Source: Olsenella intestinalis (lineage in GTDB: Bacteria; Actinomycetota; Coriobacteriia; Coriobacteriales; Atopobiaceae). From it: 64,000 nt of DNA. Below, one piece after another: positions 33,498 through 42,447 of this stretch (its first letter is position 1; each line of letters begins with the position of its first letter). The stretch covers positions 453,501 through 517,500 of the forward strand of contig NZ_JALGRK010000001.1 of the NCBI RefSeq assembly GCF_023276655.1. The letters are read 5' to 3'. The notes below the pieces were generated by a model, which searched no databases, was not told the DNA's origin, and was given only the letters and a program-made list of their open reading frames with translations. A program made the position numbers and the translations under genes.

Positions 33498-36400
33498 CTA
33501 GCGCCCCGCCCGCTTGCGACGATCGGCCAACGCGAGCGTCGCTGTGGCGGCGGCAAGCAGGAGGGTGCATGCTCCCGCCGTCCTAGCAAGCGGGTCGCCT
33601 GTTCCGGGCGTGGGCGTGGTCGACGCCCCAGAGGGATCGTTGCCGGCGGGTGCCTCACGGGGCGGGAGTGCGCTCCACTGCGCGAAGAGCGTCACGGTTT
33701 CGTTGGGGTCCGCAAGGTCGACGAGAAGCTCGCCGTCCTGGAAGGAGGTGCCCGTGCCATCTGCCTTTGTGTTCCAGCCGGCGAACTCGAAACCGTCGCG
33801 CGCGAAGCCGTTGGGCGAGAGCTGGGTCTGGACGTGCTCGGGGACAACCTGCACGCCCATGGCGCCTGACCCGCCGTTCGCATCGTAGGCGATCACGTAC
33901 TCGTAGGGCCCGGACCATTGCGCCATGCAGGTGAGGCTGGCGGAGTCGGACGGCTTGAGGGCGAGGGTCACGGTGTCGCCCGGGCGACCGAGATCCCAGC
34001 CCGCAAAGCGCCAGCCTATGCGGGAGAAGCCGTTTTCGGGCAGGACGAACGACGCGGATTCGAGAGAGCCGTAGGCGTTCATGTGCTGGGTGGCCACGAG
34101 CTCGTCGACGAAGCCATCGTCCGCGCCGTTGCCGTCGAAGGAGAGGGTGACGTCGCGGTCATAGAGGCCGTAGAAGGTGACGTCGGTCTGTGGGGCGATG
34201 ACGTCACCGGCGGAGAACTCGGGTGCGGCAGCGGCGTCGCCACCCTGCGTCCAGCCGAGTGCGGCCCACCCGTCGACAGGGGCGAGGTCGGGGGCGGTCA
34301 CGGACGCGTATGAGATGACGTCGGAGAGCTGCGGCACGGTCTGAACGCTGCGGCCGGAAGCGGGTTGGTCCTGAGAGGCGGCAAGGGGGTCGGCGGCAGG
34401 CTCTTCTCCGCTGACGAACGTGAGGTCGCGAACCCAAACGGCGTGGAAGTCGACGAAGCCGGTCTCGGTGGAGAGGTTGCGCACGGCCTGGCCGTCGGTG
34501 TAGTCGACCTGGAGCGAATCGTGCGCGCGCCATCCGGCGAAGCGCCAGCCGGGGCGCTCGAGGGAGAGCTCCGCCGCAGTGGTGAGCGGCGTCTCGGGGT
34601 CGCCGTAGACGAAGTCCTGGGTGCCGACCTGCTCGTCTCCGTTGAGGAACCTGACGTTGTAGCGGTTGGCGGCCCAGCGCGCGAAGACGCGCGTCGAGGC
34701 GTCGATGGGGGTCGAGAAGTCGAACTGGCGCGTCTCGCCGGGGTCGTCCGAGACGAACCATCCCTCGAAGGTATAGCCCGTGGCGGAGGGGTCCTCGGGG
34801 CGCGTGGCCGGGGTGCCGCGGGTCACGAACTGGGGTGCGACCGGGTCTCCGTGGCCCTGCATGGCGAAGGTGACGCTGGGCTCCCAGAAGGCGTAGAGGG
34901 TGGTCTCGGCCGTGATGGGGGTCGAGAAGTCGAAGGCCCGGAAGGAGTAGTGGTCGGTGGACCAGCCGAGGAAGTCGCCGATGGAGGAGACGGGGTCGGC
35001 GGGCCTTGCGGCAAGGTCGCCCGAGTCGAGCTCCTGCGTCTCGGGCATGGCGACGCCGGTACCGTTGTCGTCGAAGGTGACGGCAAGCTTCCAGGAGGCG
35101 TAGAGGGTGGTGGTGCCGACCTGGTAGGCGCCAGGGACGAAGGAGCCGTCGCGATCGATGCACTTCGTGCCCCGGCCGTTGGGCTCGGTGAAGTAGCCCG
35201 TGAAGGTCCAGCCGGCCTTGGTGGGAACGTCGATGGAGTCGATTGTCATGCCGAGGCCGTCGACGGAGTAGTAGTCGTCGTAGTAGAGGTCGGTCTTGGG
35301 CGCGGCGTAGATGGTGGAGTTGCCTGCCGGGGTGTCGGCGCCCTGGTCGTCGAGGGCGATGATGCTGGCGAGGTACTCGACCGTGACCTGGCCCTCGCCG
35401 GTCCCGCCGCCGGCCGTGGTCGTGGCCACGGTGATGCCGTCGCGGACGATGGAGCCGGCGTCGGCCTTCTGCCCCTGGAAGAAGCCCTCGCCGAGGAAGC
35501 CCGAGCCCGCCCCGGCGGATGCGTCGGAGTGGCCGCCTCCCCAGTCGCGCGCGAAGCCGCCCCAGTAGCCGCCCCCGCCCCCGCCCTTGCCCTCGGCGCC
35601 ATTGGTCGCGCCGTTGGTGCCGGCGATGCCGTCCATGCCCACGCCGCGCTTGTAGCCGGAGGTCTGGGTGCCGCCCGCTGGGGCCGTGCCGCTGTTTGCG
35701 GCGCCGTTGCCTCCGGACGCGCCGCCGCCCGCGCCGCCGCTGTAGTTCCAGCAGGCGCCGCCACCGCCGCCCGCGACGAGCGCGAGCTGGGAGTCGGTGA
35801 GGTCTGCGGTGGATCCCTCGGCCGCGGCGAGGTGGCTTGCGCCGCCACCGGCGCCGCCCGAGGTGCAGAGGCGGCCCCTGCGCCAGTTGCCCGTGCCGCC
35901 GCTACCGCCTCCGTTGGCGCCTCCGACGGTGGGCGTGACCGCGCCGTCGCCGCCCGTGCCGGTCTGGCCCTGGCCGCCGGCGACGCCATAGAGCGTGCGG
36001 GGGCTCATGGGGGAGACGGCCTTGGCCGTCCCGCCGAAGCCGCCCGAGACGGCGCCGGCCGCGCTACCGCCGCCCCGGCCGCCTATGACCGTGAAGCGAT
36101 AGATGGCGTTGTCGGCGAGGATGATGGTGTTCTGGGTGCCAGGGGCTGCCGACCAGGAGTCGGTGCCCGCGCGCGAGATCGTGACGGTCACGCCCTCTGT
36201 GATCGGGGCCGTTGCCTGGACGCTGAGGGCGCCGGTGTCCTCCGGATGGTCGGCGTCTGCCTCGGCCGGCGTTGCTCCAAGGGCCTGTGGGGCGATTGGT
36301 GCGGGGGTCGCTGTGGGGTCGAGCGCGGAGGCGAGGGCGCCCGTGGCAGCCGCGGGCTGGATGCCGGGCTCGTCGAGGACGTCAGTGAGGGAGGGGACGT

Positions 36401-36695
36401 CGGCGTCGAGCGATGAGGGGGTGGCGTTGGCCCCGGCTTCGGCGTTCGCCTCGGTGTCGGTCGGCTGCTCGGGATCGGGCGCCGAGGTCGGGGCCGAGGT
36501 ATCGGAGGCCTCGGCGTCATCGTCGGGCTGCGCGGGGACGGCGGACTCCTCGGCTTGTTCGTCCGTCGCGTCGGAGACCGAGGGGCGCTCTGGGAGGGAC
36601 TGGGCCGTGGTCGTGCCGGTCGGTAGGAGCCCGACTGCAAGGACGAACGAGAAGAAGACGGAAAGCGCCTTGGATGCGCGACTGGTACGTTTCAT
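33498..36695 (-). CDS. Large surface protein with glycine-rich domain and Flg_new/InlB-type repeats
   Basis: 1065 aa; ATG 36695 begins a signal peptide (MKRTSRASKALSVFFSFVLAVGLLP), so longer upstream readings are rejected. An acidic Ser/Pro/Asp-rich region (about 30-200) is followed by a glycine-rich domain (about 220-450; GGGGSAAGAVSGG, GGGGGYWGGF). At least seven Listeria-Bacteroides (Flg_new) repeats follow, recognisable by GWxFxGYF/W..F..PI...TTLYAxW. The end is PTPGTGDPLARTAGA, a hydrophobic helix and RRKRAGR, a degenerate LPxTG-like sorting signal. Probably wall-anchored and adhesive. The minus-strand orientation is convergent with purN. Confidence 0.85.
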   Translation of the reverse strand: MKRTSRASKALSVFFSFVLAVGLLPTGTTTAQSLPERPSVSDATDEQAEESAVPAQPDDDAEASDTSAPTSAPDPEQPTDTEANAEAGANATPSSLDADVPSLTDVLDEPGIQPAAATGALASALDPTATPAPIAPQALGATPAEADADHPEDTGALSVQATAPITEGVTVTISRAGTDSWSAAPGTQNTIILADNAIYRFTVIGGRGGGSAAGAVSGGFGGTAKAVSPMSPRTLYGVAGGQGQTGTGGDGAVTPTVGGANGGGSGGTGNWRRGRLCTSGGAGGGASHLAAAEGSTADLTDSQLALVAGGGGGACWNYSGGAGGGASGGNGAANSGTAPAGGTQTSGYKRGVGMDGIAGTNGATNGAEGKGGGGGGYWGGFARDWGGGHSDASAGAGSGFLGEGFFQGQKADAGSIVRDGITVATTTAGGGTGEGQVTVEYLASIIALDDQGADTPAGNSTIYAAPKTDLYYDDYYSVDGLGMTIDSIDVPTKAGWTFTGYFTEPNGRGTKCIDRDGSFVPGAYQVGTTTLYASWKLAVTFDDNGTGVAMPETQELDSGDLAARPADPVSSIGDFLGWSTDHYSFRAFDFSTPITAETTLYAFWEPSVTFAMQGHGDPVAPQFVTRGTPATRPEDPSATGYTFEGWFVSDDPGETRQFDFSTPIDASTRVFARWAANRYNVRFLNGDEQVGTQDFVYGDPETPLTTAAELSLERPGWRFAGWRAHDSLQVDYTDGQAVRNLSTETGFVDFHAVWVRDLTFVSGEEPAADPLAASQDQPASGRSVQTVPQLSDVISYASVTAPDLAPVDGWAALGWTQGGDAAAAPEFSAGDVIAPQTDVTFYGLYDRDVTLSFDGNGADDGFVDELVATQHMNAYGSLESASFVLPENGFSRIGWRFAGWDLGRPGDTVTLALKPSDSASLTCMAQWSGPYEYVIAYDANGGSGAMGVQVVPEHVQTQLSPNGFARDGFEFAGWNTKADGTGTSFQDGELLVDLADPNETVTLFAQWSALPPREAPAGNDPSGASTTPTPGTGDPLARTAGACTLLLAAATATLALADRRKRAGR

Positions 36696-36948
36696 GTTGA
36701 ACCTGCGCCCTCGTGGTTGCGGTGGTCGCATACTTGCCAGAAGTATATGGGCCTGACGGCGCGGGGCATGCCGTTGCGCGAGGTCAAATCGGCCGTGCGT
36801 GCTCATGGGAGGTTGAGCGTATGAGTGCCGCGGAGAATAGATACAATTCGCCAGAAAAAGATCTTCTGTTGCTTTCACGCTAGATTGGTGCTTCAACGGC
36901 ACCGGCAACCACTATTTGCATTACGGGTCCACCAGGTCTGTTGCAGAA
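36696..36948. other. Spacer between surface protein and abiE genes
   Basis: About 250 bp upstream of both divergent genes. It becomes AT-rich toward 36840, marking the edge of the lower-GC abiE segment. No gene seen. Confidence 0.4.
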
Positions 36949-36978
36949 TGTCAGATATAGTATATACTTTTTCTGACA
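36949..36978. promoter_or_regulatory. Candidate AbiEi operator
   Basis: TGTCAGA (36949-36955) and TCTGACA (36972-36978) form an inverted repeat around TATAGTATATAC, 24 bp before abiEi. AbiEi antitoxins repress their own promoter through such repeats, so this is a plausible autoregulatory site. Confidence 0.6.
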
Positions 36979-37001
36979 CTCATTAATCGAAGGGAATGGC
37001 C

Positions 37002-37610
37002 ATGTCCATCGCAACAGAAATCGAAGATCGGATAACCGAGGCGGAACCTGGTTCGGTATTCGTGCCGTCAGATTTCCATGATATAGCGAGCGTGGACAAC
37101 GCGAACACCGTGCTGTCCCGCATGGCGAAGCGCGGAGACATCATGCGCGCCATGCGCGGGGTGTACGCGAAACCGAAGCGCGTCGAGGAGCTCGATGTCG
37201 ATGTGCCGCCCACGCCCGATGCGATCGCGCATGCCATCGCGCGCAACAACAAGTGGGTAATTGCACCCTCCGGTGACACTGCCCTCAACCGTCTCGGGCT
37301 CGATACGCAGGTGCCCGCGATCTACGAGTACGTGAGCAGCGGGCCGTACAAGACCTACCAGTACGGCAAGTTCGCGATAGCCATGAAGCACCGGGCGAAC
37401 AGGGACCTCCTCGACTGCTCACCGATCACGTGCCTGGTGATACAGGCCCTCAAGGCAATCGGCAAGGATGCGGCCGACGAAAATGTCGCCGCAAGAATCG
37501 CCGCCCGCTTGAGCGATGAGGAGGTCGAGGCGCTCTATGATGAGACCCGCAATTCTACGGCCTGGGTATTTGGATTTGCAAAGAAGGTGAAGGAGGCCAA
37601 GAGATGCTAA
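37002..37610 (+). CDS. abiEi: AbiEi-type antitoxin (DUF6088-like)
   Basis: 202 aa. The ATG at 37002 is chosen because AAGGGA lies 6 nt upstream; the ATG at 36996 would abut it. The N-terminal winged helix MSIATEIEDRITEAEPGSVFVPSDFHDIASVDNANTVLSRMAKRGDIMRAMRGVYAKPK is the DUF6088/AbiEi pattern of type IV toxin-antitoxin systems. A second domain includes NNKWVIAPSGDTALNRLGLDTQVPA. It would block the partner toxin and repress the operon. It overlaps the toxin gene by 7 nt. Confidence 0.85.
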   Translation: MSIATEIEDRITEAEPGSVFVPSDFHDIASVDNANTVLSRMAKRGDIMRAMRGVYAKPKRVEELDVDVPPTPDAIAHAIARNNKWVIAPSGDTALNRLGLDTQVPAIYEYVSSGPYKTYQYGKFAIAMKHRANRDLLDCSPITCLVIQALKAIGKDAADENVAARIAARLSDEEVEALYDETRNSTAWVFGFAKKVKEAKRC

Positions 37611-38599
37611 GCGTTGTGACCAAGGAAAGCTCGGAGCGAGCCGCCATCATCGAGCTCGGAGTCTCTGAGACCGGGTTGTCGGAAGCCATCTTGGAAAAGG
37701 ACCTCTGGGTGTGCTACCTGCTTGACTACCTGTTCCACCGCAGCGAATTCAAGGACTCCATCATCTTCAAGGGCGGCACAAGCTTGTCCAAGGCTTTCGG
37801 ACTCATAGAGCGCTTCTCCGAAGATGTCGATTTGATTCTGGACTGGCGCCTCATCGGCTACGGCTTGAATGAGCCGTGGGAGGAGCGCTCGAACACCAAG
37901 CAGGACAAGTTCAAGCTCGAGACTATCGAGCGCACGAACGACTACCTGGCGAACGCATTCATCCCATCATTGAAAGCCGGCTTGTCCGCAGAACTTGGCA
38001 TTGACGCGGATGTGCGCATGGGCGATGCCGAGGAGACGGTGCTGTTCGCTTACCCCAGGCTTTTCTCGAGTGAGGCGACCCTCGATGTGGTAAAGCTCGA
38101 GATAGGCCCCCTCGCCGCCTGGACGCCTTCGCAACCAGCTTCGATAATGTCGTACCTTGCCGAGCTGCATCCGCAACTGTTCGCCTCTCCATCGACGGTG
38201 GTCGCAACCGCAGCGCCGGAGCGCACGTTCTGGGAGAAGGCGACGATCCTGCACCAGGAGGCGAACCGGCCTGAGGGCAAAGCAATGCCCAAACGTTACG
38301 CCCGCCACTACTTCGACATGTATAAGCTTGGACATTCCAACGTCGTCGAGAGAGCGATTGCGCAACCTGAGCTTTTGGCCAAGGTGGTTGCGTTCAAGGA
38401 AAAGTTCTACCGCACACCGTGGTCGGAGCTTCCTGATGCGAAGCCAGGCACGTTGAAGCTCTCCCCGCAACCAGAAAGGCTTGCGGAACTTGAGGCAGAC
38501 TATGAATCCATGCGCCCTATGGTCTTCGGCGACGTTACTGCTTTCGAGGAAATCGTTGCGTTCATGGACGTGCTCGAGAATCGCATAAACGATTTGTAA
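37604..38599 (+). CDS. abiEii: AbiEii/AbiGii nucleotidyltransferase toxin
   Basis: 331 aa, ATG 37604 within the end of abiEi. DNA polymerase-beta-like nucleotidyltransferase: ILEKDLWVCYLLDYLF, the motif IIFKGGTSLSKAFGLIERFSEDVDLILDW with the catalytic Ser and two Asp, and the later ERTFWEKATILHQEANR and ARHYFDMYKL. AbiEii toxins transfer nucleotides to RNA substrates and mediate abortive phage defence. Lower GC than the flanks suggests acquisition. Confidence 0.9.
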   Translation: MLSVVTKESSERAAIIELGVSETGLSEAILEKDLWVCYLLDYLFHRSEFKDSIIFKGGTSLSKAFGLIERFSEDVDLILDWRLIGYGLNEPWEERSNTKQDKFKLETIERTNDYLANAFIPSLKAGLSAELGIDADVRMGDAEETVLFAYPRLFSSEATLDVVKLEIGPLAAWTPSQPASIMSYLAELHPQLFASPSTVVATAAPERTFWEKATILHQEANRPEGKAMPKRYARHYFDMYKLGHSNVVERAIAQPELLAKVVAFKEKFYRTPWSELPDAKPGTLKLSPQPERLAELEADYESMRPMVFGDVTAFEEIVAFMDVLENRINDL

Positions 38600-38708
38600 C
38601 GCATTATCAGATGAATAGACTTCCTGACATTGGCAAACCTTAACCCGAGCGTTTGGGTAACGGACGGGGTTTGTTCGAGTTGGCGGGGGGCGTCCAGCCT
38701 GGTCGCGG

Positions 38709-39932
38709 CTAGTCGCGCACGAGCGTGGCCACGGTCTCGACGTGCTTCGTGTGGGGGAACATGTCGACCGGGGTGAGGCGCTCGAGGCGGTAGCCGCCGT
38801 CGCGGAGCTGCTCGAGGTCGCGGGCCTGGGTGGTGGCGTTGCAGCTCACGTAGACGACGCGGCGTGGCGCGAGGGCGAGGACTCCGGAGAGGAACTGCGG
38901 GGTGGAGCCCGCGCGCGGCGGGTCCATGATCACGACGTCGAAGTGCTCTTCTCGGCCACGCGTTGTCATGTATTCGGTGGCGTCCGCGGCCTCGAAGCGG
39001 CAGACGTCGGAGAGGCCGTTGGCCTGGGCGTTCTTGCGTGCGGAGTGGACTGCGCCCGGGACCTGCTCGACGCCGAGGACGCTGATGGAGAGGCCCTTGT
39101 CGCGCGCGGCGGCGGCGCAGCAGATGCCGATGGTGCCGCAGCCGCAGTAGGCGTCGAGCACGCGGGAGCCGTCGGCGAGGCGCGCGCCCTCGATGGCGAG
39201 GCGGTAGAGGACCTCGGTCTGGGTTGGGTTGGTCTGGTAGAAGCTCGTGGGGCCGATCTGGAAGGAGCAGCCCAGGAGCTCGTCGGTGATGTGGCCGGGG
39301 CCGAAGAGCGTGCGGCACTCGCGGCCGAGGATGGCGTTGGTGCGACGCTGGTTGACGTTCTGGACGATGGTCGTGATCTCGGGGTGAAGGCGGCAGAGCT
39401 CGGAGACGAAGTCGGCCTCGCGCGGGAGCTGCTGGCCGTTGGTGACGACGGTGAGCAGGACCTCGCCGGTGGCGCGGCCGACGCGCACGACGGCGTGGCG
39501 CAGGGTCCCGCGGCCGCGGTCCTCCTGGTAGGCACGGATGCCCAGGCGCTCGGCCACGCGGGCGACGTCGTTCAGGATGGGTCGGGCGGCGTCGCACTCG
39601 ACGAGGCATGCGTCGGCGGGCACGATGCGGTGGCTATGCGGGGCATAGAAGCCGGAGCGGATGGTGGCGCGGCCGTGGCCGGCGCCACGGGAGTTGCGGG
39701 AGTGCGAGGGCTTGCCGGGCGCGAAGGGCGTCGCCGCCTTGTGTCGATAGCGGCAGGGCTCGTCCATCCCGATGACGTCGTCGATCGTGGCGTTGTCTCT
39801 TCTCGCCATGTCGGCGAAGAGCCCGTCGACGTACTCGCGCTTGCGGCGCAGCTGGATGGGGTAGGGGACGGCGAGCCACTCGCAACCGCCGCAGTCGCGC
39901 GCGATCGGGCAGGTGTAGGTCTTGAATCCCAT
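38709..39932 (-). CDS. 23S rRNA (uracil-C5)-methyltransferase, RlmD/RumA type
   Basis: 407 aa; ATG at 39932. SAM-dependent TrmA/RumA family enzyme making m5U in rRNA (or tRNA). It begins with the Fe-S motif CPIARDCGGCEW, continues with HKAATPF, GFYAPHSHRIVPADACLVEC, and the methylase motifs SFYQTNPTQTEVLY, VLDAYCGCGTIGI, VIMDPPRAGS and VYVSCNATTQARDL (catalytic Cys), ending TKHVETVATLVRD. It lacks the N-terminal TRAM domain found in many RlmD proteins. RlmD, RlmCD and TrmA cannot be separated by reading alone. Confidence 0.92.
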   Translation of the reverse strand: MGFKTYTCPIARDCGGCEWLAVPYPIQLRRKREYVDGLFADMARRDNATIDDVIGMDEPCRYRHKAATPFAPGKPSHSRNSRGAGHGRATIRSGFYAPHSHRIVPADACLVECDAARPILNDVARVAERLGIRAYQEDRGRGTLRHAVVRVGRATGEVLLTVVTNGQQLPREADFVSELCRLHPEITTIVQNVNQRRTNAILGRECRTLFGPGHITDELLGCSFQIGPTSFYQTNPTQTEVLYRLAIEGARLADGSRVLDAYCGCGTIGICCAAAARDKGLSISVLGVEQVPGAVHSARKNAQANGLSDVCRFEAADATEYMTTRGREEHFDVVIMDPPRAGSTPQFLSGVLALAPRRVVYVSCNATTQARDLEQLRDGGYRLERLTPVDMFPHTKHVETVATLVRD

Positions 39933-39970
39933 GGCGTCCTTTCGGGGTGCCTGCTGGCGCCGCGCCCGCG

Positions 39971-41128
39971 CTAGGCCTGCGCGTGGCGGGACTGCTTGTT
40001 GACGTACATTGCCGCGTCGGCGCTCTTGAGCAGCGAGCGGGCCGTGGACGCAGGGGTGTTGCACGCGTAGCCGAGGCTCATGCCGAGCACGAGGTCGCCG
40101 TCGTCCTGCGCGCACTCGGCGTCGAGGCAGGAGCGGATGGCGGTGCAGAGGTTCTCGATGTCGGACTCGGTGGCGTTGGGGACGAGCATGACGAACTCGT
40201 CGCCGCCGTAGCGGTAGATGCTGGCGCGACCGGGGGCGCAGCGCACGGCGCGCTTGAGGGCGCGACCGCAGATCTCGAGCGCGCGGTCGCCGACGGTGTG
40301 GCCGTGCCTGTCGTTGATCTGCTTGAAGCGGTCGAGGTCGCCCATGATGACCCAGAGCGTGCCCGGCTCGAGGCGCGGGGAGAGTGCGTTCTCGATGTCG
40401 CGCACCATCTGCCTGCGGTTGTTGAGGCCGGTGAGGGCGTCGCGCGAGACGAGCTGGGTGAGCGAGTTCAGGTACATGACCAGGGCGGAGATGGTCATGC
40501 CGCAGCACGCGCACGGCAGGAAGGGCGCGAAGTACTGGATCACGCCGCAGATGGCGGGCGGCACGGGGAAGAGCGCGAGGGCTATGTGGCGCTCGCGCTC
40601 GGAGAAGTGCTCGTCGGCGATGGCGCGCTTGAGCGCCATGGCGCTGCAGAGCAGGACGTAGCCGTACGAGAGGATGTACTGGCCGAGGAAGAGGGGCCCG
40701 CGGACGTAGGTGAGGCCGTCGTAGCGGAAGAAGAACCCGAAGAAGGCGTTGGCGACGAGCAGCACGAGGTGGATGGCCACGAGGGACGGGACGTAGAGCT
40801 TGCTGCTCCCGATCTTCTCGTCGGTGATGCCCTGGCGGCGCTCGAAGCAGATAAACCAGCAGTAGCACATGAACGTGGTCGAGAGGAAGTAGAGCGACTT
40901 GAGCGTCATGAGCGAGAAGGCTGAACCGGGGAGGTAGCCCGAGTTCATGGTGAACCAGAGGGCGTCCGTCACGATGAAGGCGCAGGTGGCGAGGATCGCG
41001 CGTGTGTGGCTGCGCGCTGTGGCGTTGTCGGAGCTCTCGATGCGGGTTCCGAGTCCGATGATCGCGAGGATGATCAGGCAGAAGATGTTCAGCTCGTTGT
41101 AAACGCTGATGAAGTGGGGGTCGAGCAT
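39971..41128 (-). CDS. Membrane-bound GGDEF diguanylate cyclase
   Basis: 385 aa, ATG 41128. About seven N-terminal membrane helices (residues 10-210; 7TM-type sensor without a recognised ligand domain) precede a GGDEF domain: RDALTGLNNRRQM, GDLDRFKQINDRHGHTVGDRAL, the active-site YGGDEFVMLVP, and LKSADAAMYVNKQ. It should make cyclic-di-GMP. The inhibitory RxxD site expected shortly upstream of GGDEF is absent (GRASIYRYGGDEF), so product feedback may be missing. Follows rlmD-like gene by 38 bp. Confidence 0.9.
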   Translation of the reverse strand: MLDPHFISVYNELNIFCLIILAIIGLGTRIESSDNATARSHTRAILATCAFIVTDALWFTMNSGYLPGSAFSLMTLKSLYFLSTTFMCYCWFICFERRQGITDEKIGSSKLYVPSLVAIHLVLLVANAFFGFFFRYDGLTYVRGPLFLGQYILSYGYVLLCSAMALKRAIADEHFSERERHIALALFPVPPAICGVIQYFAPFLPCACCGMTISALVMYLNSLTQLVSRDALTGLNNRRQMVRDIENALSPRLEPGTLWVIMGDLDRFKQINDRHGHTVGDRALEICGRALKRAVRCAPGRASIYRYGGDEFVMLVPNATESDIENLCTAIRSCLDAECAQDDGDLVLGMSLGYACNTPASTARSLLKSADAAMYVNKQSRHAQA

Positions 41129-41287
41129 GGGGCGGGTGGTCCTTCCTATGCCGCGGGTGTCGTGGGGCCCGTGTCGCCCGCGGCGTCTGTGCGCACATAT
41201 TCCCTATAGTCTATCGCACTAAAGCAGGCTATGGCTGAAAATTGATGGGGCGACTGTTTGGGTTGGTGGGTCCGTAGAGTTTCAAGT

Positions 41288-41536
41288 TCATCGAAACGCA
41301 AACGTCAGCGTGATGCCGCCGAACCCCTCGCCGATGGCGGGCGGGTCGCTTGGGCAGATGTCCTCCGCCAGCCTTTCCAGCGGGTAGAGCTCGAACTTGG
41401 TCCCCGGCATGTCGAAGAAGCGCACGCGCGGGCTCTCCTCCGCGTAGTCGGTGCCAAAGCCCAGCCCGTCACGGTAGAAGGCGACCGAGCGCCCCATGTC
41501 CCTCACGCCCAGGCGTATGCACGTGATCTTGTTTAT
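41288..41536 (-). pseudogene. VOC/glyoxalase-fold gene remnant
   Basis: The reading INKITCIRLGVRDMGRSVAFYRDGLGF..FFDMPGTKFELYPLERLA..GFGGITLTFAF matches the first half of a vicinal-oxygen-chelate protein. It has no start codon at the proper N terminus (the in-frame GTG/ATG come later), overlaps the end of the toxin gene, and stops where the second half of the fold should begin. A usual member is about 120-130 aa; only some 80 remain. Called a decayed gene truncated at both ends. Confidence 0.7.
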
Positions 41537-41880
41537 CGGCCTTCCCTCACGCTGCCGGCAAAGACCCTCCTGATCCTCTCGTCCGAGGGCGTCCCGTAGA
41601 ACACAGCGAACACGTCCACCACCAGGCTCGCCTCGTCCACCCGGTAGAAGACCGAGTACCTGCGGACGTTCATGCGGCGGACCCCCGCCGAGAGGAGCGG
41701 CTCGGCGTCGACCGTATGGAACCTGCTGGGCATGCTCGCGAGGCCCATCACTGCCCCCTCGAACTCCTCGAGCAGCCTGGCGGCGGCCTGTGGCATGTCG
41801 AGGTCGTCGCGCACGAAGCTGACGGCATCCGAGATCTGGGACATGGCCGAGGGCGTCATGCGGACCTCGTACCTACGCAC
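41533..41880 (-). CDS. relE: RelE/ParE family toxin
   Basis: 115 aa, GTG 41880 overlapping the antitoxin stop by 8 nt. Motifs: YEVRMTPSAMSQISDAVSFVRDDL, AAARLLEEFEGAVMGLASMPSRF, VRRMNVRRYSVFYRVDEASLVVDVFAVFYGTPS, the RelE/ParE fold. It would be an mRNA interferase or gyrase poison; which one is not resolvable here. Its 3' end overlaps the VOC remnant, whose loss may date from insertion of this pair. Confidence 0.88.
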   Translation of the reverse strand: MRRYEVRMTPSAMSQISDAVSFVRDDLDMPQAAARLLEEFEGAVMGLASMPSRFHTVDAEPLLSAGVRRMNVRRYSVFYRVDEASLVVDVFAVFYGTPSDERIRRVFAGSVREGR

Positions 41881-42184
41881 CGACGAGCTCCTCCCTCAGG
41901 CGGGTGAACGCGGCGGCAGCCTCCACCCCCCTGCCCTCGTCCGCCTCCTCAAGGCCGCGCGACAACGCCTCGAGGAGCTGTTCGTTGGTCATCGCGTCCA
42001 CGTCGAGAGACCGCGGTGCCTCGGGAAGTGCCACCCTGAACGGTATGCTGCCCGTGAGCGAGACCTGGCGTAGGAACATGTCGACGGCGGTGGACATGGA
42101 GAGGCCGAGCTGCGACAGGACGGACTCGGCCGACTGCTTTACCGCGGGGTCGACCCGCAGGCTGAGCGTTGCTGACTTCTGCAT
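41873..42184 (-). CDS. relB: RelB/DinJ family antitoxin
   Basis: 103 aa; ATG at 42184 preceded by GAGGTG. Ribbon-helix-helix N terminus MQKSATLSLRVDPAVKQSAESVLSQLGLSMSTAVDMFLRQVSLTGSIPF, the RelB/DinJ signature, then an acidic Ala-rich tail that would bind the toxin. It probably represses its promoter at the palindrome just upstream. Confidence 0.9.
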   Translation of the reverse strand: MQKSATLSLRVDPAVKQSAESVLSQLGLSMSTAVDMFLRQVSLTGSIPFRVALPEAPRSLDVDAMTNEQLLEALSRGLEEADEGRGVEAAAAFTRLREELVGA

Positions 42185-42203
42185 GATGATCACCTCGTAA
42201 GAG

Positions 42204-42231
42204 AGTATAACGCAGATGTACATACTTCTGC
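42204..42231 (-). promoter_or_regulatory. relBE promoter and operator
   Basis: On the minus strand a TATACT -10 box (42204-42209) lies next to an imperfect 20-bp palindrome (42212-42231, GCAGA...TCTGC ends). This is the placing expected for RelB autorepression. Confidence 0.6.
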
Positions 42232-42351
42232 ATCACATTACTCATAACTCACGCTCGATACACCGAGCCTCAGCATGCCGCGCACGATAGAGATTCCCGC
42301 GCTTGCACGGAAGAATTCACGGAAGAAAGCTTCCGAAAGGAGCGTTTTCTA

Positions 42352-42447
42352 GTGAAACGAAGTGGTGCGCCGATTTCTCGTGCGCGCCTGGGGTGCGCGG
42401 CGACGTGCGGGGCGTGCGCGTTCATGCGTCTGCGGGCGAGGGCGTGA
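42352..42447 (+). CDS. Possible 31-aa leader peptide before the EF-G-like gene
   Basis: A GTG at 42352, 9 nt after AAAGGAG, opens a short frame MKRSGAPISRARLGCAATC..., rich in Arg, Ala and Cys, ending at 42447. It lies in the 250-bp leader of the EF-G-like gene. Coding potential is uncertain. It could serve translation-coupled control of a ribosome-related GTPase, or be chance. Confidence 0.25.
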   Translation: MKRSGAPISRARLGCAATCGACAFMRLRARA

